NCBI RefSeq assembly: GCF_003259365.1 | Contig: NZ_QLLY01000028.1 | Span: 1-64,000, forward strand | Source: Streptomyces sp. PsTaAH-137 | GTDB taxonomy: Bacteria; Actinomycetota; Actinomycetes; Streptomycetales; Streptomycetaceae | Length of the DNA stretch: 64,000 nt | Direction: 5' to 3' | Shown: positions 34,099 through 41,559 of the stretch, in pieces | Numbering within the stretch: position 1 is the first letter of the stretch | Layout: each line of letters starts with the position of its first letter | Translations under genes and position numbers: made by a program | Notes under the pieces: model-generated | What the model was told of the DNA's origin: nothing | Database searches by the model: none | What the model saw: only the letters and a program-made list of their open reading frames with translations

Positions 34099-34886
34099 AC
34101 CACCCCATGCCCGCGGGCCCGGTGATCCACGACCCCAGGACACTGCCGGTCGACGACAACGTCAACGCGTACACCTTCTGCGTGGAACTGAAGAGCAGTC
34201 AGTGGTTCCTGCAGAAGGGCAAGATGATCGCCTACTACGGGCGGATGGAGTTCAACGGGATCGGGCACGGGCGGCTCGACCGCCTGGTGCGCACCTCGTT
34301 CCATTCGCCGTTGCACGCGAGCGACTGGGTGGTGGCGGAGGGCAGCGGCAAGATGCTCCTCGCGGACCGGGCGTTCGACGTCAACTCCTACGACCTGGAC
34401 GACGGCAACCTGACCATCCGCGCGGGCAATCTGCTCGCTTTTCAGCCAAGTCTCGCGCTCAAGCAGTCCATCGTGCCCGGCTTTCTCACACTCATTGGCA
34501 CTGGCAAATTCGTCGCGGCTTCAAACGGTCCGGTCGTCTTCATGGAGCCGCCGATCCGCGTCGATCCGCAGGCGCTCGTCGGCTGGGCCGACTGCCCGTC
34601 CCCCTGCCATCACTACGACCACGGCTACCTGACCGGGGTCATCGGCGGTCTACGTGCGATGACGGGGATCGGCGGGGTCAGCGGCGAGGAGCACCAGTTC
34701 GAATTCGTGGGCGCGGGCACGGTGCTGCTGCAGTCGAGCGAGGCGCTGATGCCGGAGGCCGCCACGGGTGACGTACCTCACCAAGCGGGTGTTCCGGGCG
34801 GTGGTTCGGGGCCGGGCGCGGGCCCGTCACCGACACCGAGGCTTCCCGGACAGCTCGGAGACCTCCAGCGTCGCTTCGGGCTGTGA
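34095..34886 (+). CDS. AIM24-family protein, third of three, with a Pro/Gly-rich tail
   Basis: A 263-residue paralogue, more divergent: WFLQKGKMIAYYGRMEFNG, EGSGKMLLADRAFDVNSYDL, LTIRAGNLLAF, a CPSPCHHYDHGY insertion and VLLQSSEALMP. The CxxxCHH group could bind a metal; the other two copies lack it. Residues about 228-263 are a disordered Pro/Gly tail. GTG start at 34095 by overlap with the second gene. Three co-translated paralogues suggest a hetero-oligomer. Confidence 0.86.
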   Translation: MNHPMPAGPVIHDPRTLPVDDNVNAYTFCVELKSSQWFLQKGKMIAYYGRMEFNGIGHGRLDRLVRTSFHSPLHASDWVVAEGSGKMLLADRAFDVNSYDLDDGNLTIRAGNLLAFQPSLALKQSIVPGFLTLIGTGKFVAASNGPVVFMEPPIRVDPQALVGWADCPSPCHHYDHGYLTGVIGGLRAMTGIGGVSGEEHQFEFVGAGTVLLQSSEALMPEAATGDVPHQAGVPGGGSGPGAGPSPTPRLPGQLGDLQRRFGL

Positions 34887-34963
34887 GCGGTAGTCTGCGG
34901 AGTGTGACGTCGAACGCGTGAACGTCACACCCCTCACCTTCGTTCACCTTTCAACTTCTTAGG

Positions 34964-34976
34964 TAGAATCGATTCC
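34964..34976 (+). promoter_or_regulatory. Leaderless promoter with overlapping palindrome
   Basis: TAGAAT (34964-34969) ends 7 bases before the marR ATG and there is no ribosome site, so transcription probably starts at the ATG. GAATCGATTC (34966-34975) is a perfect 10-bp palindrome across the -10, a natural place for autorepression by the MarR protein. Confidence 0.65.
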
Positions 34977-35453
34977 ATGGAGACCGAGACGGCCACGAAG
35001 TGGCTGACCGACGAGGAACAGTGCGCCTGGCGCACCCACCTGGAGGTCAACAGGCTGCTGAACTACCAGCTGGAGAAAGACCTCCAGCCCTTCGGCCTGA
35101 CGATGAACGACTACGAGATTCTGGTGAACCTCTCCGAAGCGGATGAGCACCGGATGCGGATGAGCGACCTGGCTGCGGCGACCCTGCAGTCCAAGAGCCG
35201 GCTCTCGCACCAGATCACCCGGATGGAGAACGCGGGCCTGGTCCGCCGCGAGAACTGCGAGTCCGACCGGCGCGGCCTGTACACGGTCCTCACCGAGTTC
35301 GGCCTGGAGACCATGCGGAAGGTCGCCCCGTTCCATGTGGCGTCCGTGCGGCAGCACTTCGTGGATCTTGTCTCGCCGGAGGCGCTGAGCGAGCTCCACA
35401 AGGCGCTCGCACCCATCGCCGAGCACCTGCGTTCGCAGCGCGGCAAACCGTGA
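34977..35453 (+). CDS. MarR-family regulator
   Basis: A 158-residue winged-helix protein: FGLTMNDYEILVNLSEAD, the recognition part MSDLAAATLQSKSRLSHQIT then RMENAGLVRRENC, and wing SDRRGLYTVLTEFG. The Cys in RRENCESDRR, next to the wing, could be redox-sensitive, but that is speculation. Very likely leaderless. Located after the AIM24 operon with its own promoter; targets unknown. Convergent with the histidine kinase gene. Confidence 0.88.
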   Translation: METETATKWLTDEEQCAWRTHLEVNRLLNYQLEKDLQPFGLTMNDYEILVNLSEADEHRMRMSDLAAATLQSKSRLSHQITRMENAGLVRRENCESDRRGLYTVLTEFGLETMRKVAPFHVASVRQHFVDLVSPEALSELHKALAPIAEHLRSQRGKP

Positions 35454-35518
35454 CACCTGCGAACGTCTGAGGTTGCAGTCCCCGGAGGACCGCCGACCTC
35501 CCCCGTGGATACCCGCCA

Positions 35519-36931
35519 TCATCCGGCGGGCAGCCGCAGTTCGAACAGTGCCCCGCCCTGCGGCGCGGCGCGCACCGTCAGGGTGCCGCCGTGCCGCACG
35601 GCCACATCCCGGGCGATGGCCAGTCCGAGACCCGCTCCGCCGCCGTCCCGGGAGCGGGCGTCGTCGAGCCGGACGAACCGCTCGAAGATCCGCTCGCGTT
35701 CCTCGGCCGGCACCCCAGCACCGTCGTCGGCGACGGTGAGGACCGCCTCGCCGCGCTCGACGCTCACGGCGACCACGACACCGGTGCCCGCGTGCCGCTG
35801 CGCGTTGTCCACGAGATTGCCGAGCACCCGGGCCAACTGCCCGCGCGAGCCGGTGACCTGGGCCGGCTCGGCCGACTCCACCGTGACGGGCAGCCGGTCG
35901 CCCGTGCGCTGCGAGAGCTCCTCGCGCACCAGGGCCGCCAGATCCACTCCGGTGTCCGCGGGCCGCTCCCCCGCGTCGAGCCGGGCGAGCAGCAGCAGAT
36001 CCGCGGCGAGTTCCTGGAGCCGCACCGTGTCCTCGACGGCGCCCGGTACGTCGAGCAGTTCCGGGTGGGCGGCGCCGACCTCCAGCTGGGTGCGCAGGGA
36101 GGCGATGGGGCTGCGCAGTTCGTGCGAGGCGTCGGCGACGAACCGCCGCTGCCGCTCGACCGACGCCTGGAGCGCGGCCAGCGTCTCGTTGGTGGTCGCG
36201 GCCAGGCGGGCGACCTCGTCGTGCGTGTCCGGCTGCGGCACCCGGCGGCCGAGGTCCTGCGACGCGGTGATGGCGGCCATCTCGGCGCGGATGCCCTCGA
36301 CGGGCCGCAGCGCGCGCCGGGTCACCAGGTACGTGACGGTGCCGACGACCACGAGCAGCAGCGGGAAGCCGATCAGCATGGCGGTCTTCGTCGTCGTCAC
36401 GGCGCTCTGCTCGGCGGTCAGCGAGGCGCCCGCGTACACGGTCAGATCGCCGTACGCGGTGTCGTCGACCTTCACCTCGGCGAACCGGTAGTCGGCGCTG
36501 TCGCCGTCCACGGTGGCGCTGCCGTCGGAATAGTCGGTGGAGCCGGACACTTTTCCGCCGCCGCGGCTGTCGTCGTCACCGTCGTCGTCGCTGTCGTCCC
36601 GCTGTGCGGCGACGGGCTTCACGGCGTCGGTTCCGGCGCCGGAGATCCGCTCCAGGTCATCGGTGGCGGCGATCAGCCTGCCGTCGTCGTCGACGACCTG
36701 CACCGGATGGTCCTCGTCGTCGAGGTCGAGGCTGCGCGGCGCGGCCCCGCTGACCAGCGACGTGGCGACGCGGCGCGCGGCGGAGTCGGCGCCCGCCGAG
36801 GACTGTTCGCCGAGGTTGTCGCGCAGGGCGAGCAGCACGGCGGTGCCGGCCGCGACCAGCGCGACGGCGACGACGAGGGTGGCGGCGAGGGCGGCACGCG
36901 ACCGTACGGAGCCGAGGAGACGCCGCCTCAT
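35519..36931 (-). CDS. Sensor histidine kinase (EnvZ/CutS type)
   Basis: A 470-residue kinase. TM1 (about 13-36), an extracellular domain with an acidic run DDSDDDGDDD (112-121), TM2 (about 184-204), HAMP (about 205-258), HisKA with phosphoacceptor His270 in DASHELRSP, then N box NLVDNAQRH, G1 ADDGAGVP and G2 GAGLGLAI. The acidic extracellular stretch could sense cations or cationic peptides (inference). The ATG overlaps the regulator stop (ATGA), so it is the second gene of the pair. A PepSY protein gene is divergent, the common layout for this kinase class. Confidence 0.92.
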   Translation of the reverse strand: MRRRLLGSVRSRAALAATLVVAVALVAAGTAVLLALRDNLGEQSSAGADSAARRVATSLVSGAAPRSLDLDDEDHPVQVVDDDGRLIAATDDLERISGAGTDAVKPVAAQRDDSDDDGDDDSRGGGKVSGSTDYSDGSATVDGDSADYRFAEVKVDDTAYGDLTVYAGASLTAEQSAVTTTKTAMLIGFPLLLVVVGTVTYLVTRRALRPVEGIRAEMAAITASQDLGRRVPQPDTHDEVARLAATTNETLAALQASVERQRRFVADASHELRSPIASLRTQLEVGAAHPELLDVPGAVEDTVRLQELAADLLLLARLDAGERPADTGVDLAALVREELSQRTGDRLPVTVESAEPAQVTGSRGQLARVLGNLVDNAQRHAGTGVVVAVSVERGEAVLTVADDGAGVPAEERERIFERFVRLDDARSRDGGGAGLGLAIARDVAVRHGGTLTVRAAPQGGALFELRLPAG

Positions 36932-37599
36932 CGGGGGAGCTCCAGCCGGTAGCCGGCGCCGCGCACGGTCCGGATGAGGGACGCGCCGAGCTTGCGGCGC
37001 AGGGCGCTGACGTAGACCTCGACGATGTTGGGATCGCCCTCGTAGGCGAAGTCCCACACGTGCTCCAGGATGTCGCCCTTGGACACCACCTCACCGGCCC
37101 GCGCGACGAGTTGCTCCAGCACCGCGAACTCCTTGGTGGTGAGCGGCACTTCACCGTCCTCGGCGTGCGTGACCCGGCGGGCGGCCGTGTCGACGGCGTA
37201 CGGGCCGACGGTGTGCACGGGGTTGGCCCGGCCCGCGCTGCCGCGCCGCCGCAGCAGCGCCTTCACGCGCGCGACGAGCACGACGTACGAGAACGGCTTG
37301 GTGAGGTAGTCGTCGGCGCCCGTGTCCAGCCCCTCGGCCTCGTCGTACTCGCCGTCCTTCGCGGTGAGCATCAGGATCGGCACGTCGTTCCCGGCGGCGC
37401 GCAGGGCGGCGCAGACCCGGTAGCCGTTCATGCCGGGCAGCATGATGTCCAGGACGATCAGGTCGTACGGGGACTCGCTCGCGCGGTGCAGTCCTTCGAG
37501 GCCGTCGTGGACCACGTCGACGGCGTATCCCTCGGCGGTCAGTCCCTTGGCGAGCGACAGAGCCAGCCGCTTCTCGTCCTCCACGATCAACAGGCGCAT
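36928..37599 (-). CDS. OmpR/PhoB-family response regulator
   Basis: A 223-residue regulator. The receiver domain has IVEDEKRL and phosphoacceptor Asp51 in VLDIMLPGMNG, with the conserved Lys in DDYLTKPFSY. The winged-helix output domain ends in VEVYVSALRRKLGASLIRTV then RGAGYRL. The promoter gap to the divergent PepSY gene holds three TTCAGC repeats at helical spacing, the type of site such regulators bind. Confidence 0.94.
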   Translation of the reverse strand: MRLLIVEDEKRLALSLAKGLTAEGYAVDVVHDGLEGLHRASESPYDLIVLDIMLPGMNGYRVCAALRAAGNDVPILMLTAKDGEYDEAEGLDTGADDYLTKPFSYVVLVARVKALLRRRGSAGRANPVHTVGPYAVDTAARRVTHAEDGEVPLTTKEFAVLEQLVARAGEVVSKGDILEHVWDFAYEGDPNIVEVYVSALRRKLGASLIRTVRGAGYRLELPR

Positions 37600-37624
37600 G
37601 GGGTTCAGGGTCGCAGGTGGTTCC

Positions 37625-37661
37625 TGAAGTCTTCTTCAGCTTCCTTCAGCGGGGCTTCAGC
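37625..37661. promoter_or_regulatory. Direct TTCAGC repeats, likely binding site of the adjacent response regulator
   Basis: TTCAGC occurs at 37635-37640, 37645-37650 and 37656-37661 (10- and 11-bp steps), and CCTGAAG at about 37624 gives a further, inverted half-site. Direct repeats at one helical turn are the hallmark of OmpR/PhoB-type binding. It lies between the regulator (start 37599) and the PepSY gene (start 37712), so autoregulation and PepSY control are both plausible. Confidence 0.72.
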
Positions 37662-37711
37662 ATCACTCGGGCACCTTGGTCCTCGTCGAACTCCACGAAG
37701 GGACGGACCCC

Positions 37712-38341
37712 ATGAAGCGCCGTACGACCGTCATCTCCGCCATCGCCGCCGTCGCGCTGATCGGCGGAGGAACCGCCACGGCGGTCGCCCTCTCCGACGA
37801 CGGGAACCCGGACACCACCGCCTCCCGGTCGAGCGTGACCGTCAAGGACGACGGCGTCAGTGACGCCCAGGAGAACGCCAACGAGGCCAAGGGCGCACGG
37901 ATCACCGCCGAGGACGCCATCGCCGCCGCCCTGAAGCACACCCCGGGCGTCGCCGCCGAGGCGGACCTCGACTCCGACGACGGCCGCCTCGTCTGGGACG
38001 TCGACGTGATCGGCTCCGGCGCCGCCCGGCACCACATCGAGGTCGACCCCGGCACCGGGAAGGTGCTCGGCTCGCACGTCGAGAAGGACGATGACGACGA
38101 CGACCCCGCGCGGGCCGCCGCCGCCCTGAAGAACGCGTCGACCTCGGCCTCGGACGCCGCGCGGGTCGCTGCCGCGAAGGGGACGGTGACGTCGGTGGAC
38201 GCGGATATCGACGGTGCCGGCGCCGGCGCCGTGACCGTGTGGGAGGTCGAGACGACGTCGGCGAACGGGGTCGAACACGACTGGCACGTCGACCTCAGCT
38301 CGGGCGCCCTGACCGTGGACCGCTCGTCGGACGACGACTGA
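37712..38341 (+). CDS. Exported PepSY-domain protein
   Basis: A 209-residue protein with an N-terminal signal or anchor (MKRRTTVISAIAAVALIGGGTATAVAL). Two PepSY repeats follow: about 70-130 (ITAEDAIAAALKHTPGVAAE, VWDVDVIGSGAARHHIEVDP, TGKVLGSHVEKD) and about 145-205 (DAARVAAAKGTVTSVDADID, VWEVETTSANGVEHDWHVDL). PepSY proteins are thought to inhibit or modulate extracytoplasmic proteins; here the divergent kinase may be the partner or the gene the target. The DDDDDD run recalls the acidic patch in the kinase. Confidence 0.87.
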   Translation: MKRRTTVISAIAAVALIGGGTATAVALSDDGNPDTTASRSSVTVKDDGVSDAQENANEAKGARITAEDAIAAALKHTPGVAAEADLDSDDGRLVWDVDVIGSGAARHHIEVDPGTGKVLGSHVEKDDDDDDPARAAAALKNASTSASDAARVAAAKGTVTSVDADIDGAGAGAVTVWEVETTSANGVEHDWHVDLSSGALTVDRSSDDD

Positions 38342-38362
38342 CGACACCCGGTGACCGCGTCC

Positions 38363-38427
38363 CGCGCAGTTCCCCGCGCCCCCTGGAGCGAGCGAAGCTC
38401 GCTTTCAGGGGCGCGGGGAACTGCGCG
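38363..38427. terminator. Inverted pair of the dispersed element as a bidirectional hairpin
   Basis: A plus copy (38363-38384, one extra C) and a minus copy (38407-38427) face each other across GGAGCGAGCGAAGCTCGCTTTC, itself a perfect inner stem. The whole can fold into one hairpin of roughly 28 bp. It sits in the 148-bp gap between two convergent genes (stops at 38341 and 38490), so a shared terminator is the natural reading. Confidence 0.82.
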
Positions 38428-38489
38428 ACCAGCCACGACGCGACCGGCGCACGCGGGACGGTGGCGGCCCGGCAGGCGAGAAGGCGCGC

Positions 38490-39449
38490 TCAGCCCCGGG
38501 TGACGCCCTCGACGAGTTCGTCGGCGGCCCGGTACGGATCCAGGTCGCCGGAGACGATGCGCTCGGCCAGCGCGCCGAGACGGCGGTCGCCACGAAGGTC
38601 ACCGATCCGCTCGCGGAGGGCGGTGACCGCGATGGTCTCCACCTCGCGGGCGGCCCGAGAAGCCCGCCGCTCGGAGAGCACCCCGTGCTCCTCCATCCAC
38701 GCCCGGTGCTTCTCCAGCGCCTCGACGACCTCGTCGATCCCCTCACCCCGCGCGGCGACGGTCTTCACGATGGGCGGCCGCCAGTCACCGGCCGCCCGCG
38801 ACTCCCCGAGCCCCAGCATGTGGTTCAGCTCGCGGGCGGTGGCGTCGGCGCCGTCCCGGTCCGCCTTGTTGACGACGTACACGTCACCGATCTCCAGGAT
38901 CCCGGCCTTGGCGGCCTGGATCCCGTCGCCCATCCCGGGCGCGAGCAGCACCACGCTCGTATCGGCCTGCGAGGCGATCTCCACCTCGGACTGCCCGACG
39001 CCCACGGTCTCGACCAGAACGACATCGCACCCGGCGGCGTCGAGCACCCGGATGGCCTGCGGCGCGGCCCAGGCGAGCCCGCCCAGATGCCCACGGGTGG
39101 CCATGGAGCGGATGTAGACCCCGGGGTCGGACGCGTGCTCGGACATCCGCACCCGGTCGCCGAGCAGCGCGCCCCCGCTGAACGGCGAGGACGGGTCGAC
39201 GGCAAGGACCCCGACCCGCTTCCCGGCCCGCCGGTACGCGCTCACCAGCGCCGACGTCGACGTCGACTTGCCGACACCCGGCGATCCGGTGAGCCCGACC
39301 ACGTACGCGTTCCCCGTCAGCGGGGCGAGGGCGGCCATGACCTCGCGCAGCTGCGGGGACGCCCCCTCCACCAGCGAGATCAGCCGGGCCACGGCCCGTG
39401 GCCTGCCCTCTCTCGCCTGGGCGACCAGCGTGGGGACGTCCTGCATCAC
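38490..39449 (-). CDS. meaB: MeaB, G-protein chaperone of B12 mutases
   Basis: A 319-residue GTPase of the SIMIBI/ArgK family that gates cofactor loading and protects methylmalonyl-CoA-type mutases. Walker A is GLTGSPGVGKST (Lys61), followed by VLAVDPSSPFSGGALLGDRV, the switch segment VLVETVGVGQSEVEI and base-specificity NKAD. The C-terminal dimerisation arm is complete. It starts 50 bases after the thiolase stop, so the two are probably co-transcribed. It could serve methylmalonyl-CoA mutase or the IcmA encoded in this window. Confidence 0.95.
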   Translation of the reverse strand: MMQDVPTLVAQAREGRPRAVARLISLVEGASPQLREVMAALAPLTGNAYVVGLTGSPGVGKSTSTSALVSAYRRAGKRVGVLAVDPSSPFSGGALLGDRVRMSEHASDPGVYIRSMATRGHLGGLAWAAPQAIRVLDAAGCDVVLVETVGVGQSEVEIASQADTSVVLLAPGMGDGIQAAKAGILEIGDVYVVNKADRDGADATARELNHMLGLGESRAAGDWRPPIVKTVAARGEGIDEVVEALEKHRAWMEEHGVLSERRASRAAREVETIAVTALRERIGDLRGDRRLGALAERIVSGDLDPYRAADELVEGVTRG

Positions 39450-39499
39450 AGCTCCGTTCCGTCAGACCCGTACCAAGAACCGGCGAACCGGCGAACCGG

Positions 39500-40702
39500 T
39501 TATGGCTTGGGTACCCGCAGCACGAGCGCGTCACCCTGACCGCCGCCACCGCACAGCGCGGCCGCGCCGACACCGCCGCCGCGCCGCTTCAGCTCCAGGG
39601 CGAGGTGCAGCACGATGCGCGCGCCGGACATCCCGATCGGGTGACCCAGGGCGATGGCGCCGCCGTTGACGTTCACCTTTTCCGAGGACACGCCGAGGTC
39701 CTTCATTGACTGCACGGCGACCGCCGCGAAGGCCTCGTTGATCTCGATGAGGTCGAGGTCCTCAACGCCGAGCCCGTCCTTCTTCAGGGCGTGCCGGATG
39801 GCGTTCGACGGCTGGGACTGGAGCGAGTTGTCCGGCCCCGCCACGTTGCCGTGCGCGCCGATCTCCGCGATCCAGTCCAGGCCCAGCTCCTGGGCCTTGG
39901 CCTTGCTCATGACGACGACGGCGGCGGCACCGTCCGAGATCTGCGATGAGGTACCGGCCGTGATCGTGCCGTCCTTGGCGAAGGCGGGGCGCAGCTTGCC
40001 GAGGGACTCCGCCGTGGTCTCGGCGCGGATGCCCTCGTCCTTGCTGAACAGGACCGGGTCGCCCTTGCGCTGCGGGATCTCGACGGGCGTGATCTCGGCC
40101 TCGAACAGGCCGTTCTTCTGCGCGGCGGCGGCCCGCTGGTGCGAGAGGGCGGCCACCTCGTCCTGCTCGGGGCGGGCGATGCCGAGCCGGGTGTTGTGCT
40201 TCTCCGTCGAGGCGCCCATGGGGATGTTCTCGAAGGAGTCCGTCAGGCCGTCGTACGCCATCGCGTCGAGCATCTCGACCGCGCCGTACTTGTAGCCCTC
40301 GCGGGACTTCGGGAGCAGGTGCGGGGCGTTCGTCATCGACTCCTGGCCGCCCGCGACCACGATGTCGAACTCACCCGCGCGGATCAGCTGGTCGGCGAGC
40401 GCGACCGCGTCGAGGCCCGACAGGCAGACCTTGTTGATCGTGAGCGCCGGGACGTTCATCGGGATGCCCGCCTTGACCGCGGCCTGGCGCGCCGGGATCT
40501 GCCCTGCCCCGGCCTGGAGCACCTGGCCCATGATCACGTACTGCACCTGGTCGCCACCGATACCCGCACGGTCGATGGCGGCCTTGATCGCGAAGCCGCC
40601 GAGGTCGGCTCCGGAGAAGGACTTCAGGGAACCCAGCAGCCGTCCCATGGGCGTGCGCGCGCCCGCGACGATCACTGAGGTGGTACCGGTCGTTCCAGAC
40701 AT
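39500..40702 (-). CDS. Acetyl-CoA C-acetyltransferase (acetoacetyl-CoA thiolase)
   Basis: A 400-residue thiolase that condenses or cleaves acetyl-CoA/acetoacetyl-CoA. The catalytic residues are visible: Cys93 in INKVCLSGLDAV, His354 in GHPIGMSGARI and Cys384 in LCGGGGQGDA. The N-terminal SVIVAGARTPMGRLLGS and the absence of a peroxisomal-type insert fit the biosynthetic AtoB/PhaA group. It is first gene of an operon with meaB and divergent from the epimerase. With the hydroxybutyryl-CoA dehydrogenase at 58030 it supplies the early steps of a C4-CoA route. Confidence 0.94.
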   Translation of the reverse strand: MSGTTGTTSVIVAGARTPMGRLLGSLKSFSGADLGGFAIKAAIDRAGIGGDQVQYVIMGQVLQAGAGQIPARQAAVKAGIPMNVPALTINKVCLSGLDAVALADQLIRAGEFDIVVAGGQESMTNAPHLLPKSREGYKYGAVEMLDAMAYDGLTDSFENIPMGASTEKHNTRLGIARPEQDEVAALSHQRAAAAQKNGLFEAEITPVEIPQRKGDPVLFSKDEGIRAETTAESLGKLRPAFAKDGTITAGTSSQISDGAAAVVVMSKAKAQELGLDWIAEIGAHGNVAGPDNSLQSQPSNAIRHALKKDGLGVEDLDLIEINEAFAAVAVQSMKDLGVSSEKVNVNGGAIALGHPIGMSGARIVLHLALELKRRGGGVGAAALCGGGGQGDALVLRVPKP

Positions 40703-40748
40703 GAGGCACAGCCCCTTGGGAGATGAGGAGTGAACGAGGGTTTACTCG

Positions 40749-40777
40749 AATGTACTGAGCGGTACGCCGCCCGTCAC
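40749..40777 (-). promoter_or_regulatory. Promoter of the thiolase-meaB operon
   Basis: On the minus strand, -35 GTGACG (40772-40777) and -10 TACATT (40749-40754) are separated by 17 bp, leaving a leader of about 40 bases to the thiolase ATG. The mce promoter should lie in the same gap but is less clear. Confidence 0.55.
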
Positions 40778-40840
40778 CGGCCAGTGAATGTGATCGCGCG
40801 CACGTTGCGTAACCACGACGACCCGCGCTGCACTTGACCC

Positions 40841-41281
40841 ATGCTGACGCGAATCGACCACATCGGGATCGCCTGCCACGACCTGGACGCGACCGTCGAG
40901 TTCTACCGGGCCACGTACGGATTCGAGGTGTTCCACACCGAGGTCAACGAGGAGCAGGGCGTGCGCGAGGCCATGCTCAAGATCAACGAGACCAGTGACG
41001 GCGGGGCGTCCTACCTCCAGCTCCTGGAACCGACCCGCGAGGACTCCGCGGTGGGCAAATGGCTGGCCAAGAACGGTGAGGGCGTGCACCACATCGCCTT
41101 CGGTACGGCCGATGTCGACGCGGACGCCGACGCCATCAGGGGCAAGGGCGTACGCGTCCTGTACGACGAGCCCCGGCGGGGTTCGATGGGGTCCCGCATC
41201 ACGTTCCTGCACCCCAAGGACTGCCACGGTGTGCTGACCGAACTCGTCACCTCCGCCCCCCAGGAGTCGGCCGACCACTGA
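40841..41281 (+). CDS. mce: Methylmalonyl-CoA epimerase
   Basis: A 146-residue glyoxalase-fold enzyme that interconverts (R)- and (S)-methylmalonyl-CoA. The metal ligands expected for the family are present: His7 in RIDHIGIA, His84 in GVHHIAFG and Glu134 in GVLTELVT. The length is standard. Divergent from thiolase-meaB. It links propionyl-CoA carboxylation with B12-dependent mutases. Confidence 0.95.
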   Translation: MLTRIDHIGIACHDLDATVEFYRATYGFEVFHTEVNEEQGVREAMLKINETSDGGASYLQLLEPTREDSAVGKWLAKNGEGVHHIAFGTADVDADADAIRGKGVRVLYDEPRRGSMGSRITFLHPKDCHGVLTELVTSAPQESADH

Positions 41282-41559
41282 CCTCCGCATACTCGGGCCG
41301 GTAGGGTTGGGGAGCGACTGCCGCAACCTGCGGGCGGTCGTGGGCCGGGGTCCGGGTATCGGGGGACGAGGGTCGGGGCAAAAGGGCCGGAACACATGGG
41401 TCCCGAGCGCCGACTGCGTACTCCTTGTCGATCTGACACCATTCCCCGGGGGCCCCGTTCGGCGTACGGACGGAGCTCGTAGGGAAGAACCTGCGACCAG
41501 GAGTGGGGTCTCCCCTGCTCGAGCGAATTCGAGAGCTTGGGGAAGGACGGGACCGCGCA

